A DNA stretch of 64,000 nucleotides from assembly GCA_003255065.1 (NCBI GenBank), contig QAOA01008505.1, positions 1 to 64,000 of the forward strand. Direction: 5' to 3'. This DNA comes from Cercis canadensis (lineage: Eukaryota; Streptophyta; Magnoliopsida; Fabales; Fabaceae). Position numbers and translations under genes: made by a program. Positions 45,867 to 58,942 of the stretch are shown one piece after another; positions within the stretch are counted from its first letter, which is position 1, and each line of letters begins with the position of its first letter. The notes beneath the pieces were generated by a model. The model did not search any database. It was not told the origin of the DNA and saw nothing but the letters and a program-made list of their open reading frames with translations.

Positions 45867-47206
45867 TATGAGAGGTAGAAAAATGTACAAATATTTGGGG
45901 AGGAGCAATTAATTATGGTCTATCAAATATTGCATACAATATTGTAATTAAGGCTTCTATGTAAAAAGTGGATAATACATTGGTTAATAGTTTTGTATTT
46001 GAAAATCAAATCAGAGGTCTCTTAATATTCGCAAGTCTCCCTCCCACCCTAGTTCCTCCTTGTAGCAAGTCTTCCTCCCAATCACCACCGCAGTTGACGT
46101 CGGAGTCAAGGCAATAGGCAAGGATTGGGTGGCGTCCAACGATGCTTTTTCTCGAGCCCCTCCTATGCTTAAGCTCAAATTCGCCATCATTGGTGGTGCT
46201 TCTTCATCATTCTCTGGGCACGGCTTTCGTCAAAAAACTAGTGTTGAACGTAATACCTACCTTGCTGGCTCTGATTTTCACTCCCTTTCATCTACCATTA
46301 GGGTCGGCCTTCAACGATGTTAGTTCCTTTACTTTCCTTCTGTTTTGTGTTTACATATTGATATTGTTTTGTATAACGAGTTTTAGCAAAATATATTTTA
46401 GGGCTAGGGTTTCATTTTTTTTTTGGTTATGGTTTTTGGTTAGGATTGTTAATAGATTAATTTTGTAAAGATTTTTTTTTTTCTGTAGAGGTGATTAATA
46501 AAAAATTTTGCTTAAGAAGAGATTTTAATTTTAATTATTTTGTATAATTTCTATGCTATGCATAGATAAAATTTGATATATGATTTTTGCCAAAAATATA
46601 TGATTCTTCTATTCTTGACTGGCTCCTGTATGATTAAAGATTATTTTCTTGCCGAAGATGTATGATTCTTCTATTCTTGACACACCTCTCTAATATATCT
46701 GAATTTTTTAAAATGACCAAATTACCCTTACTGATATTACCAACCAATTAGATAACGCTCACTCATTGAACGGTATTTAAAAATTGCACTGTTCATAAAA
46801 CCAACGAAACCGAAAAGAGAAATAAACCAAAATCAAAATCAAAATCAAAATTCAATCAAAAACCTCTACAGGAAAGACACAAATGTATTCCCTTCTCTCT
46901 CTCTCTCTCTCTCACTGTTCTCATTTTGTTGCCTTCGTCTTCTTTATCTCCGCCCATTGGCAGCGCCACCTTCCAACCCTCTTCTCTCCCCTTTCTCTTC
47001 AACTCCCCAATTCACTATTTCAAAATTTAACTCGGTTTATAACATCCCTCTAACGGCTAATCCCTTAACCCAGGGACGTGGATAGCATCCCAACCATTAA
47101 TCCTCAACTACTGTTAACTGATTCATCCTTCCTTCAGACTTGACACACGACACTGTTTCTTCTCTTTATAACAACGGCATCGTTTCAGTCCTCTTTACTA
47201 GCCATT
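45867..47206. other. Stretch between the CACTA end and the WAPL fragment
   Basis: A GC-richer patch at 46,040-46,320 has an open frame (46,129-46,323) that I cannot assign. A (TC)n microsatellite lies at about 46,890-46,912, in sequence that reads like the 5' leader of a plant gene (46,860-47,200) and may be WAPL promoter and leader. Confidence 0.4.
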
Positions 47207-47537
47207 ATGACATCTTCCTTCGATTCTGACCCGTACAATTCAAATTCGATCTTGCCCACAACGGTCCCTTTCGACGATTTGTGCAACGGGGTCTCTAGGA
47301 AGTCAAAGAAAGCAAGAACAGGGAAGACGATAGAATTACCCAAGAGCTGTTGTTTTTCGATTTCGGCGACTTCGATGTTGATGGAGACGTAGTAATTCGG
47401 GGAGATGATGGAGCATGTCGATGAAGTGAATTTTGCTCTTGATGGGCTCAGGAAAGGTCAGCCAATTCGGATCAGAAGGGCGAGTTTGCTTTCTTTGTTG
47501 TCTATTTGCGGCAGCGGTGGCTTCTACGGACTCAAGG
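47207..47537 (+). pseudogene. WAPL (cohesin release factor) exon 1 fragment
   Basis: It begins MTSSFDSDPYNSNSILPTTV, then SRKSKKARTGKT, SMLMET, two stops, FGEMMEHVDEVNFALDGLRK and GQPIRIRRASLLSLLSICG, ending with QRWLLRTQG in another frame before a GTACGT donor. The EHVDEVNFALDGLRKGQ block is the conserved start of the plant wings-apart-like domain. WAPL removes cohesin from chromosomes. Lesions: TAGTAA where relatives have two codons before FGEMM, and a deletion that shifts frame near 47,510. The usual N-terminus is missing. Confidence 0.85.
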
Positions 47538-48382
47538 GTACGTAAATTTGAAACAAAATTCTTCTGGATTTTGAATCTTAAATGGGTCTCCTTGAGTTGT
47601 TTATAAAGGAAAGGATCGAATTTTTTGAAATTCCGCAGTGGGGTTTCTAAATGTGAATTTGAAATTTGAAATTTGGGTTGAGGATTAACTGGGTGAACTC
47701 GTAGTATGTGATTTTTAAATTTATTAGGTGATTCCTTTTTATTAGCTTTCGAAGTTAAGGATACCATTAGCTCATGTGCTCCAAAATTTCTTAGTTGATT
47801 TGAATTTTTATTAGTAGCTTAGGAGAAAAAGAAAAAGGAAGAAAAAAATAAAATAAACGTTAGTGTTTTGAATCATTAATGCGTATGGTAAAGCATTGCC
47901 ATTTAGTAGGTTGAACTTTGAGATCTCTTTAGCCACTTTCTTTATGAAATTGTATGTTGAAGTGGAGCTTAGATCTTTGACAATTTTCAAGGTTTAGTCA
48001 CTTTCCATTTGATAAAATGAGAATGAGGCAATATAGTGTTTCCATATAAGGATTCAGAATTAAATAAGTTTTTCATTTTGTTTTTATCGTTTGTTATATG
48101 AACCATGTGAAACCTTATTATCTTTCTTCATGATATTGGTAATACACTCTAACTGCTACTTGGAAGGAGTTTTTGCATGTCAAATTGGTTATCCAAAAAT
48201 ATAAAAAAGTAAAGAAATAGTAAACTAAGATCATCAGTATAATCTTCTATTTCTTTCACATTTGGTTATTTTGTAATTGGATGTGTGTGTGTCCCTGAGT
48301 GAACAGAGCAATTCTTCCTATAAAACTTTCTAATTGGAATTTTAAACTTCTCAACTGATATCGATGGTTATATACTTTCTAG

Positions 48383-48482
48383 GATGGTAAAGACAATAGT
48401 TGATGCTATTTTGGGTCTCAGTCTTGATGATTCTCCTAGCAACCTTGCTGCTGCAACTCTTTTCTACATTTTGACCAGTAAT
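48383..48482 (+). pseudogene. WAPL exon 2 fragment
   Basis: It is bounded by CTTTCTAG and AAT/GTAAGT and reads MVKTIVDAILGLSLDDSPSN and LAAATLFYILTSN without a stop. This continues directly from exon 1 across an ~845-bp intron, as in the plant WAPL gene. Retained introns show a DNA-level copy. Confidence 0.85.
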
Positions 48483-49398
48483 GTAAGTCCTCTAAAATCC
48501 TATTTGTGGAATAGTAATTCAAGTAGACAAATAAAAAGATGTAAATCTCCAAGTTCATCTTAGTAAAAGTTTTTTTTTGTAAGCTGCTAGAGGTGGCACT
48601 CCAGCTATATTTGATGCAAACCTATATTTCTTAGTAATGGTTAGTTTACTAGCACAAAAATCTTACTTTTCTTGGCTTCTTCATTTCTTCCTTGCCTTTA
48701 TTTTCTCTGCCCTCCCCCCCCCCCCCCCCCTCAAAAAAATAAAATCTCCTGCCCATTTCTTTCCTTGCATTATTATTTGTTAGAGGCTCATGATGTTCCC
48801 TTTCATCTCTTCAGTATATTCTTCATTTGTCATCTTTTATGGTAAATCATTCTTTATCCTTGCAAGAATCAATCTCACTAGACCCACTTTAACTGTATTG
48901 GTTTTGTTTGCATCGACCAAACCTATTGTGCTTGGCTCTTTCTTAGGGAACCAATTGGTTCAGCTTGGTTGGGCATTTAGCTTAAAACTCACCAAACTGA
49001 CTGAAGCTATGAACACCCCTAGATGATCTGATGCTTGAGGAAGGTGGCAAAATAAGTATTCCTGTTACTGGAATTGGCAGATCCTATCTATTTAGAGTAT
49101 ATTTGATCAAAAAGTGTTAGAGTCGAATGTGTTTATGAGAAAAGTTTTCCTTGTATAGTGAATATAGCTCTAAAGATTTCAGTTGTCAATTTCTGGAATC
49201 AAGTAGGTTTTTGTTTAGCAAACAGCAAGCAGAAATTGGTGACATTGTACAAGTCCCTTTGTCCTAGGCTTAAGTCTTTCATGATGTTATTTGTTTAGAT
49301 TAAGGGGTGGTGGTAGGACCGTGCAAGTTGCATTTAGGATTCATAGGCTGGATTTAAAGTAATGGTTAGGTCAAATCAGACTTGTTGGATTTTGAGTA
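48483..49398. other. WAPL intron-like stretch
   Basis: It follows the exon 2 donor and contains a run of 17 C at 48,714-48,730. The open frame at 48,790-49,026 has no recognised motif. The next WAPL exon is not found before the solo LTR at 49,399. Confidence 0.4.
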
Positions 49399-50825
49399 TG
49401 ATGAACACACTTTTTATACAATAGTTATTCCTCATACTTAGTCTTTTAAACCTCTTTTGGGCTGAATTGCATAGACTTAGACCTCATTTCATGACTTTGG
49501 ATCCATTTGTGCTTAATTGCAATTTCCAGCAATACTGGGCATTATATGCTGTCTCTGTGCTTCATGCATATCTTGAGTTCTGGATGTCTAAAACTTCCGA
49601 GTCATACCTTGTTGGAAATTGGAGAGAATTTTCTACAACTTTCTTTCAGGGCTCCAAAGCTAATTCGGACTTTCAGAAGGTCATATGCAGCCTGGAAGCC
49701 AGAGAAGACATGCTGTCGCAGGATCCTGACCTACATGCAGTATTTGGGTCATAACTTGAGTTGTAGATGTCATATGGACCTGAAACTGGTACCATTGGAA
49801 AGCTAACAGACAGAGCTTCAATTTATATGAAGACCGGTTCACCATATTTTATGTGGAAGATGGTCTTATTTGCTATGCAAGTTAGCTGACGGTTCCAGAC
49901 ACCTTCTGCCACTTAAATGGGCCTAACTTCCTCATGACAAGTCCAAATGGGCCCAAACCAAAGCCCAATTGAAGCTAAGGCCCATGGGAACAAGTGTGCC
50001 CTAAGGGCAATTTAGGTGTGCATGTAAAATTGGAGGTCTATATCAGAAGAAGGAGGCAGCCGAAATTCATAACCACCTCATTAGATATTTTAGACAGATT
50101 TTTGAGCTTTCCTTAGTTCTTAAGTTTTCTTTTAGATATTTTGTAAGAACTTCAGCTCCTCTTGTTCATGGAGGGCTAATCCAACATATCAATCCAGGTT
50201 TTGCTATTCTGATTATTGGTTTTGAGATTATGAGTTGTTGTTCTTCCTTTTAGTTGTTAATCAAAGTTCTTTCAATCCTTTGAAATATTCTGTTTGAATT
50301 GCTTAATTCGAATTTGGATCTTCATGTGTGATTGCTTAATTGCATGTGATAAAAGAGGATTGTATGGTTAATTAATGGTTCTAAGCTTGGACGGATTAAT
50401 TACCTTGGCTGGATTCAGGACTTAGGTTAAACTGGACTTGAATGTTTGCTTAATTCATTTAGTCCCTTGTTGAACCGAATTCTGGTTGCTTAACCAGTAG
50501 ACATCCATAGAACATTGAGAGGCTTCTTGATATGTTTTAAAGGCCAAGAACATGATTAATAATTAAGTGGATCCTTGGAAATCAAAGATGAATCAAAATC
50601 AGAATTAGTTAAGACTTGGATTGGTTGCTTTCTCTCAAACTTTACCACTTTCAATTAATTTTTGTTAATCACAGAAACAAACACAACCCCCATGTTTATA
50701 TGCTTCTCCATATGATTCACTAAATAGAACAATCCTTAGGTTCGACTTAGGGCTGCCCTTTGCTGCAAATAGCTTAGGAACCGACCTTAAACTTAATTAA
50801 TTTGAGGAGCCTCGGCAGCTCATCA
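49399..50825. mobile_element. Solo LTR (family S, copy 2) with perfect TSD
   Basis: A 1,427-bp repeat, TGATGAACACAC ... GGCAGCTCATCA, is collinear with 33,787-35,201. It is flanked by GAGTA at 49,394-49,398 and 50,826-50,830, a perfect 5-bp target duplication different from that of copy 1, so the two inserted independently. No internal region is present. The open frames at 49,467-49,754 and 49,507-49,806 lie inside the LTR and are not genes. Confidence 0.92.
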
Positions 50826-51232
50826 GAGTACTTCAGAATTCTAGAGTAATAGTGTATAATGGTTTATTTTATTTAGGGCAAAAAAAAGGGTTAGCAGTTT
50901 TGGGTGTTAAACATTGAACCGGTTGCAGGGACAGTGACTTGAGAAATGTAAAATTATGGTTTCTAAATGGCAATTGTTGTAAGATGCAGTGAATGGAGGA
51001 GAACATGAATACAAAGTGAGTTGTGTGCAATGTGCAGAGTACAATCTGTCTAAAAATTAAAATGCAAATAGTATGATGAAAGTTTGTTTAGTTTTCTGCT
51101 CCTCCGCCCCAATCCCTTGAGCAGCTGTATTAGATTTTCTTTATTCATCCTAATTATTTATTTGGCATATTTTCAGCATGAGACTATTAATGTTTTCCAT
51201 TGAGTTTTATTCTATGCCATTTCTTTTCTTAG

Positions 51233-51326
51233 GACCACAATATACATGGGTTATGAGTTCCTGGAAACTGCTAATACTAGTATAGTTCTAGAATCTACAA
51301 GCTTCTATGCTACGCAAGGTGGTCAG
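51233..51326 (+). pseudogene. Alanyl-tRNA synthetase internal exon fragment
   Basis: It is bounded by TTTCTTAG and CAG/GTATTA and reads TIYMGYEFLETANTSIVLES, then TSFYATQGGQ. The ending matches the LESTSFYAEQGGQ block of alanyl-tRNA synthetase, in the region leading to the editing domain. The frame is open with one change at the conserved Glu (A-T-Q against A-E-Q). Another part of the same enzyme, exon 1, is present at 61,038 and 63,329. Confidence 0.72.
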
Positions 51327-52070
51327 GTATTAAACCCAGTAAATAAATTGAACATGTTCTTTTGCATGTTAGTTTCTTTTGATTCTATGAAATGTTACAT
51401 GGTTATCATTCATTTGATGGTAAAACTTACTTTATGCCTATAAATATGTCACAACTACTGGGACATTTTTTTTTTCTCTTCTAATCTTGAACCATTTGCT
51501 TTTGCGATTTATGTTGCTATCTTTTCAATTGTCATTTAGCATATTTTCAATACCTACCTCCACTTCATGAAATCGATTAGGGGAGGGGAAATAAAAACAT
51601 TATGTCATAGATGTAATCTAGTACCAACTTTCAATTGAAACATGTCCTTGTAGGAAGATACTGTTTATACTTTTTATGAATTATAATAGTATTTTGAAGT
51701 AAGTAGAACATTGCTTCAGTATGAAAATGTAATGCTACTGCTGCTATGCATTTTTCACTAACATATGCACTGCAAATATGTCACAAAATAAGAACCATAG
51801 TAATGCAGGGCAAGATCTTTCCAATTTATGGCTGGAAGACATCTTCATCTTCTTGTTAGTTGTTACAATATGAAGGCTAACTAATAAAATACATAGCATC
51901 ATAGTGCACTGTTGTATAAGAAATGGAAGTTGAAGCATTGCTATGTTTAAACCTAATTCACACACAACTAGTGTATTTATGGTTAGGCTTAGTGCTCATT
52001 CTAAATAATTTTACCGTTTCCCGATTTTTGGTTGGAACATTGAATCATAGTTTCAATTTCTTGTATGCAG

Positions 52071-52193
52071 CCATTGAAGGATGGATTATTTGCATGAGGA
52101 AGCCCAAGAGGATGATCTAGAAAATGCATTTGGTGAATTTGGGAAGATAAATAATCTTCATTTAACTCTTATCGTCAAATTGGTTTTGCCAAG
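52071..52193 (+). pseudogene. Y14/RBM8A exon fragment (exon-junction complex)
   Basis: After TTGTATGCAG it reads AIEGWIIC, then in a second frame HEEAQEDDLENAFGEFGKIN, NLHLTLI, ending CAAG/GTAAGT. This matches the start of the RNA-recognition motif of Y14 (SVEGWI..VTGVHEEAQEDD). A deletion between WII and HEEAQEDD removes about four to six codons and shifts frame, and another change follows NLHLTL. Y14 with Mago marks spliced mRNA at exon junctions. This is an isolated exon. Confidence 0.82.
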
Positions 52194-55100
52194 GTAAGTT
52201 ATAAATATTTTTTCTTTGGGTCAATAGCATATTGTTTTTATTTGGGATTTGAGGATTTTGTATAACAATAATCTTCTTTTATTTGGTCATTTGTGATTGG
52301 TGTTATATTGTTTCCTTGCTCAATTAGTTCTTATGCATTTCTATTGAATAGGAGATTTTTCCTTCTATGCTTCTATATATTCTATAGATTGATTATTTAG
52401 AACTTGCAATTTGGCTTTTTGCATCTCTTGCTTCCACAATTCACAGAGAAATGCATTATAGATGTCATTGCACCATACTGAGAAAACATTTCCTATATTT
52501 TCCTTAGAAGACCCATATAAATTCAGTTTGTATTCCTTTCCAATCCTGATGGCTGATGACCATTTGTTAACTTTTTCATTGTTTTGTTTAGAGAGGAAAG
52601 CTTGTGAGAGTATTTGAACCAAAATTTTTGTAATAAATGGATGATATTTGTTCTTGTTTTTCATCTTTCTGGTGTCTTATTCAAATTGGTATTTTTGTTG
52701 TGGTGGTATCTAGTTCCCTTTTGATTAAAAAATCTGTTGCAAAACATAAAAGTTTCTCTTTTGTGTGATTTCCGTTCAGTTCAAACACCCTAACTTTCTT
52801 CAATTCATAGCCTTTAAGAATAAGTTGGGGTGGTCTCTAGTTCCCTTTTGATTAAAAAAAAAAAATGTTCCGTTGCAAAACATATGAGTTTCTCTTTTGT
52901 GATTTCCATTCAGTTCAAACTCTGTAACTTTCTTCAGTTCATAGCCTTCAAGAATAAGTTGGGACTTTTGGAAGTGGCATACAAAATGCATGAAAAGTTT
53001 GTTCAACCCCGTAGTTTATAATTTGATTTTGATTGGCCTATTTGTTTATACCATATTTGACAACTCTTACTTGGTATATATTTGTCACATGGTTAATGTT
53101 TTATGAATGCACAGTCAAGAGCTGAAATGAGGAATGACCATTTTTCTGCTACCTTTTTATTTATTTATTTTCCCTTGTTGTCCCTGTTGAGCTTGGTAGT
53201 TTTCTTGGTAAAAAAACCCTGGACAAGGATCACCCCTACACTGGGGGGCTGAATAATTTGTATCATAATTAAGGTTTAGAAAATGAGCAGTCAAGAATTG
53301 AAATGAGAAATGGCTATTTTTCTGCTACCGTTTTACTTATTTTTCCCTTGTTGTCCCTATTGAGCTTGAAACTTTTTTTTCAAAAGAAACCCTGGACAAG
53401 GATCACCCCTACACTGGGGGCTGGGTTGTAAAATGATTGTTCCTTTCATTAAAAGGAAAAAGGAAAAAAAAAAAACAAAACAAAAAGAAAAGCAAGAAAA
53501 AATAGAGGAAAAGTGAAAAAAAAAAAAGGAATGAAGTAGAAAAAAAATAGAGGAAAAGTGAAAAAAAAGGAATGAAGTAGAAAGTTGAACCAGATATTGA
53601 AATGATCCTTCTTGACCTATAAACACATGTTTGAGCCTCTTATACCATTCTTTCATAGCCTTTACACCTTGGCCTACATTACGTGCTTTTTAAAGTCCAT
53701 TTTGATCATTGATTGGCTACTGTCATTTTGAAGTTTTTCTCCTGGGACAAATGAAGAAGTTATGTTAGTTTTTGTTGTTTATTTCAAAAGAATGGGAATA
53801 GAAATATGAATCATGATCCTTGATCCTTCTTGACCAATAAACACATTTTTGAGCTTGTTATACCCTTCTTTCACAGCCTTTAGACCTTGCCTGCATTACG
53901 TGCTTTTAAAAGTCCATTTTGATCAATGATTGACTGTTTTCATTTTAAAGTCTTAATCTTGTGACAAATGAGTCTTGAATTTATTTTCATTCTAAAATAT
54001 ATTTCCTTCATCAACCTCCTCTTGTTTCTTGAGCGTATTGGAAATCCATTATCCATCCATAAAAAATGCCTACCATATTTGGCTTGATTGTGTGATGCAT
54101 TTCATTTCTTTAAGTCTCAATAATTTCCTTTGCCATTAACCATTAGCCATTACTCTTACATTCCTTGAATTTTATTTTGTCTAGAAGCCTTCATTCATCA
54201 CTCATTGCGATATAATCTCTTTTCAATACCACCATGGTGAAAGCAAGATCTTTGAGTGAGACAAAAATAGATTAAAGACAAGAATCGATGGACATTTGGG
54301 GTTTAAAATGGGAGTACCTCTTCATTTGAAACAATGCCCAAAGATTGTTATGACTTAAACTATGGGGGCTTGTGTGATAGTTTTTGTTCATAAAACAAAA
54401 TCATTATTTCTATTTCACCTTTTCCATTATCCTTTCAAAACCTGCATTTTTGCACTTGCAAGCTGATTTGGGTCTTTTGAAAATTTTGACTTTGAAATGG
54501 TGCATTGACTTAGAATGTAATGTTATAAAAAAAAAAATAGATTTATTTATTTTGTTGTCTTAGGAAAAAAAATCATATTGATTTATTCCTTTGCACTCTT
54601 TTCGAGTTTCTTGATATTTGAAAACTGCTTGATAAAAGTGGTTATTATCAAACCGTTGAAAGTTTTAAAAAAATCCATCTAATTTGAGGAGTTTTTGGCT
54701 ACTGTTAGTTTTCTTTGTCTTGTTTGCGTGGGTGGTCACCAAATTGTTGCTTGTGTGTCTGTTTTCTTTTTCCAAATTCAGCAATGTGACACGTAGACAG
54801 CTGGTCTTTCATAGATATTATATACATGTTGTCATTTCCAACCTTTTGAGAGTGGCTTGCGGTTATAGGGATGCTGTGGTTCAGCTCCATCTAAGATTTT
54901 TGGGTTTTGTCACATGAAATTGGCTTTCCTTTGTTTTTAGTTGTGTTACAAATGCGTTTATAGTTTGTAGACAAAGAAATAATGTTAATTTTCTTAGCTA
55001 GTTCATTTTTTGTTTCTTTAGTTATTTATTTCCTTGGCTTTCATGTATTGATTCCATTGTTTTTGTAAAATATATAGCTTGGTTTCAAGTGAGTCATTTA

Positions 55101-56282
55101 TTTACTTTTGAGGTGTAAATGCTTGTGAGTTTTGATGTTGGCATCGTAAACATGGGATGGAACAGATTAGCTTGAGGATTCTTAAGATGCTTATATTCAT
55201 AAATCTGAGGTGTGTAGACCACGAGTTATGGGAAAGATTATTTTTTTTATTTTATTTTAAAATCCGTGTTTAGTTTTTAATATCTTTAACTATCTTTGGA
55301 TATTGCTCCAAGGTATACAATGGAGCTAATTTTTTATGGAGTCTCATTTGTCATTTTGGTGTATAAGATGATTCTCCTAGTCAAATACCTTTCTTGATAA
55401 GACTGAGGTTTGTATTTCTTTGCTACACTTTGTCTTTGCATGGATTTTTTGGTTCTAATCTTTATGATGGCTTCTGATTTTGATGCTAGATGGTGGAGAT
55501 GGGTATATTCTTTTTCTGTCTTTTCCTTGTGTTTTCCTTTTTGAGTTCTGCTATAGGCAAGTTGCATTTTATTTTTCTCCATATAGAGACTACAAATAGC
55601 TAATTGACTTTTTTTTTTAATTTATATATATATATATATATTTTATTTTTATTAATATAAATTAATTAATATATTTAAATATATTTTTAAACATGATGGT
55701 GAGCATAATATTAGGAAGTTATTGCCTAATTAGAGGGATTTATAGCCTGTCTATCCTAATAACAAAGATGTATTGCCTGATAATGGTCAAACTGTGTGGG
55801 TTTGAGAGATTGGATCCCTAGTGACACAATGTTTAAATGACTTGGGCCCATCCACTCTAGTAAACACTGCTGGGTTGTTAAGAAAGAGAGTGAAGCTCTA
55901 TATGACTCTTGAACCCAAGCCGTTAATTTAGGAAAGGAATGGAGATGCACACAAGCAGACGGCAACATGCTTGATGCTGGCAGTTCCCATGATGTCTGGT
56001 AAGGCAAACAATGTCGAAGATCATAACATTTCCCAAGTAAGAGGGTGGCAAGGTTCAGAACTCTAATGGGAAGGAGATAGATGCTGAAGATTTTCCTAAA
56101 GTTGTGGAGGCACTGAAGTTGGTGGGTTATTATGTCTCTGGTTCATATATATCAACCAAGTCGTCTGTAGTAGAGTTAGTGCTCAGCTCAGTCACCACAT
56201 GGACATCTTCCGTATTCATTGTGGTGGTCATCATCTAAGCTTGAGCTCATCATTGGTGCAGAGCCTTGAAGTCAATATTGGC
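52194..56282 (+). other. Intergenic stretch with several local duplications
   Basis: Three short blocks occur twice each in direct orientation: about 52,711-52,830 and 52,840-52,967 (AGTTCCCTTTTGATTAAAAA); about 53,115-53,253 and 53,293-53,430 (CCCTGGACAAGGATCACCCC); and about 53,600-53,733 and 53,813-53,951 (TGATCCTTCTTGACC). AT-rich sequence at 55,610-55,700 includes an (AT)n run. No gene motif was recognised. Some 55,950-56,280 sequence may be degraded 5' exon sequence of the DUF547 gene. Confidence 0.5.
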
Positions 56283-56783
56283 TTTTGGGAATTCATTTGA
56301 CCCCTATAGTGTTTGTGGAAAATGAAGTTGGGCTGCTATTGGAAACTATGGATTAGCAACTGAAGTCTCTTGGATGTCAGTTGGTAAAAAGCAATTAGAG
56401 TATGCTGCTTGGGCACTAAGGAGGTTCAGGTAAGATTTCTTTGAGCATTTTTTTTCTGTGTTTTAGGAATGTCAAACGAGTTATTCTTGTGTGAGGGTTA
56501 TATTAATGTTCTTTCAATTTTGTTGTTTTGAGTACAGAATGCTTGTTGTGCAACTTGCCAAAGTAAACCCTATCCATTTGAGCTGCAGTGAGAAACTTGC
56601 TTTTTGGATCAACTTGTATAATGCATTGATCGTGCATGTGAGTATCCTTATATATAAATATTATATATATATAAACAAGTACAAAGAATGTTAATTGTCT
56701 TTACCTTTGTCCATCTAAACAGGCTTATTTGGCATATAGAGTCCCAAGAAGTAAGTTCAAACTGTTTTCTTTATTGCAGAAGT

Positions 56784-56888
56784 TGGGTTTCTGATCATAT
56801 TCCATCCCCATGCTCTTTATTTCCTTTTTTTTTTTTTCATATCTGATCATATTCCATCCCCATGCTCTTTATTTCCTTTTTTTTTTTC
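56784..56888 (+). repeat. ~50-bp tandem duplication in a DUF547 intron
   Basis: TCTGATCATATTCCATCCCC followed by ATGCTCTTTATTTCC and a T run appears twice, at about 56,788 and 56,841. It is intron sequence. Confidence 0.75.
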
Positions 56889-57523
56889 ATGCAAGTTCTT
56901 CCTTTTCCATTTTGGGTGCAGTTAAGAGGTAATATCAAAATAGTGCTTGAAGAGTATTAGTTTTGTCCCAATATTGTTTTGGTCAATTATGTTGTTTCTA
57001 TTGCAGACAAAGATCATGTTTTTGGAGGAGGTTTATTGTTTCTTCTTCCCCCTCCTCCCTTTTCCTTAACTGTGTAAATAATATCTGATGTGGAGGCATG
57101 AGCCAGAAGAAAACTCAATGTCATATAGTATTTCTTTGTTCACATAATCTTCTTGTTAACTTAAAGTTAGTCATGTGATCCTTATTCCCTTTAATTTAGA
57201 ACTTCAAAGAAAATTTCATTCCGAATGCCATGCTTAATATTAGTTGCAAATTCAGCTTAAATAGTCATAAGGAGTTCCATGTGTCACTATCAATAAAATG
57301 CACTCAATTGATCAATGACATACTCATGCATTTATTTAGAGATTGCCATATATTTATGTATGTGATAGCTTGGTATGTTTCTATTTGCCCCAGCAACCTC
57401 TAGGTACTTGTCTTATTTGGTAGAATATCAGAATTTGACCACTATAGGTTATTAACCCATCTCTTCTCTTGGACTCCTTTCTAGTTTTTCTTTTTCTTTA
57501 TTTATTTATTTATTTTTTTTTCT

Positions 57524-57863
57524 TTAGATATAAAACCATTCATGGGCCTTCAAGCTTTTGTGTTGAAATGGTTCCTTGACATGGTTGCAGAACCTCTTTG
57601 ACCAAGCAGTCAAGAGTTTGATCCATGCCGCCACGTTTCTCATAATTACATTAAATTTTAGCACAAGGTATATTCTCTTGGACTCTCTAGTTTTTCTTTT
57701 TCTTTTTCTTTTTTCTTTAGATATAAAACCATTCATAGGCCTTTAAGCTTTTGTGTTGAAATGGTTCCTTGACATGGTTGTAGAACCTCTTTGACCAAGC
57801 AGTCAAGAGTTTGATCCATGACACCCCGTTTCTCATAATTAAATTAAATTTTAGCAAAAGGTA
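57524..57863 (+). repeat. ~148-bp duplication in a DUF547 intron
   Basis: Copies at about 57,524-57,671 and 57,713-57,863 share GATATAAAACCATTCATNGG, AAATGGTTCCTTGACATGG and CAAGCAGTCAAGAGTTTGAT with few differences. Confidence 0.8.
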
Positions 57864-58942
57864 TGAACAAACTTGTTTTTTGTCCATCCTTCAAGCCAAA
57901 AAAGCATTTGTGGTGGCGTGTTAGATATAAAACTATTCCTATAAATTTTTGGGTGTCATGTTTTTATTCTTGGAATATCTATTTTATGCATCTTTATTTA
58001 TCTTTATTCCAGGCTGCATACACTGTTAGTGACCAACATTCTTTTTAGTGGAACTGCAATTGAGTATGTCACACTGAGGATGAAACCGCCAGTACACCAC
58101 AACGTAGACTACAGATAGTATGCTTTTTAATTGTTTTTTCTTCATATGATATTAGTTATTAGAGTGAATTATATTCTTCTCCCTGTTGATAAGTCCAAAT
58201 TACCCTTCCTCACTTTCTTGTTTCTAGAATGACAATGACACTCTTAACATATTTTCAGGTACACGAGACACTAACCCGTTCTTCAACTTTGTCACCATTG
58301 AGATGGATGAAAATTGCTAATATTATATCTATGAATTATGTTTGAGTTTAAAAAGATTATATCATCTCTATGCTAACTATAAAGATTAAGTTGCCAAAGA
58401 ATCAATAGAAAGGGAAAAGTCAGTTTCAACGCTTAGGTTGCCAATTCTAGTTATAATTGAAAAATGTGCAAATTTATAACATTTTTAAACTGGACATGAC
58501 CTTTAGTTTCCTTCTTATCACACAATTATACTTATTTTTTTGAAAGGTTTCCCCACTCCCCTTTTCATTTTTCATATATTTCGCATTTGCTTAGTCAAAT
58601 AATTGCAGAGAAGTTAAAAAATTTAGAAATTTTTAACAGTCAATTAATATTGTCAGGGAAAAAGGTTGTAAGCAAGAAGGCAGGGAGTTTAATATGGGCA
58701 GGGTTATGACAGGAGTGTAATTTAAAAAACTTTAAATTACTGCATTGTTCAGTTTTTCTTGATTTGGACATTTCTTGTCGATTATGTTGTCAAGCATTAC
58801 TTCTTGCTCTTTACAAGTTGAAGGTGTTAGAGGAACAGTAGCTACGGGCCACTTGTATTGTTTGCACTCAGCTGCAGAATGTATTCCTTCACCTGCAGTA
58901 ACTTCACTGCTTATAGTTAATGTGGAAGAATAATTTTTTTGC

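Noticed and set aside
45864..45869. A perfect 3-bp target duplication for the CACTA element
   Set aside because: The flanks are CAT on the left and TAT on the right. Two of three match, so I did not claim an intact duplication.
48714..48730. Run of 17 C
   Set aside because: Simple homopolymer in intron-like sequence. It may also be a sequencing artefact and no function is implied.
53357..53656. Minus-strand Phe/Ser-rich frame
   Set aside because: It arises from an A/G-rich low-complexity tract (GAAAAAAGG repeats) and has no protein character.
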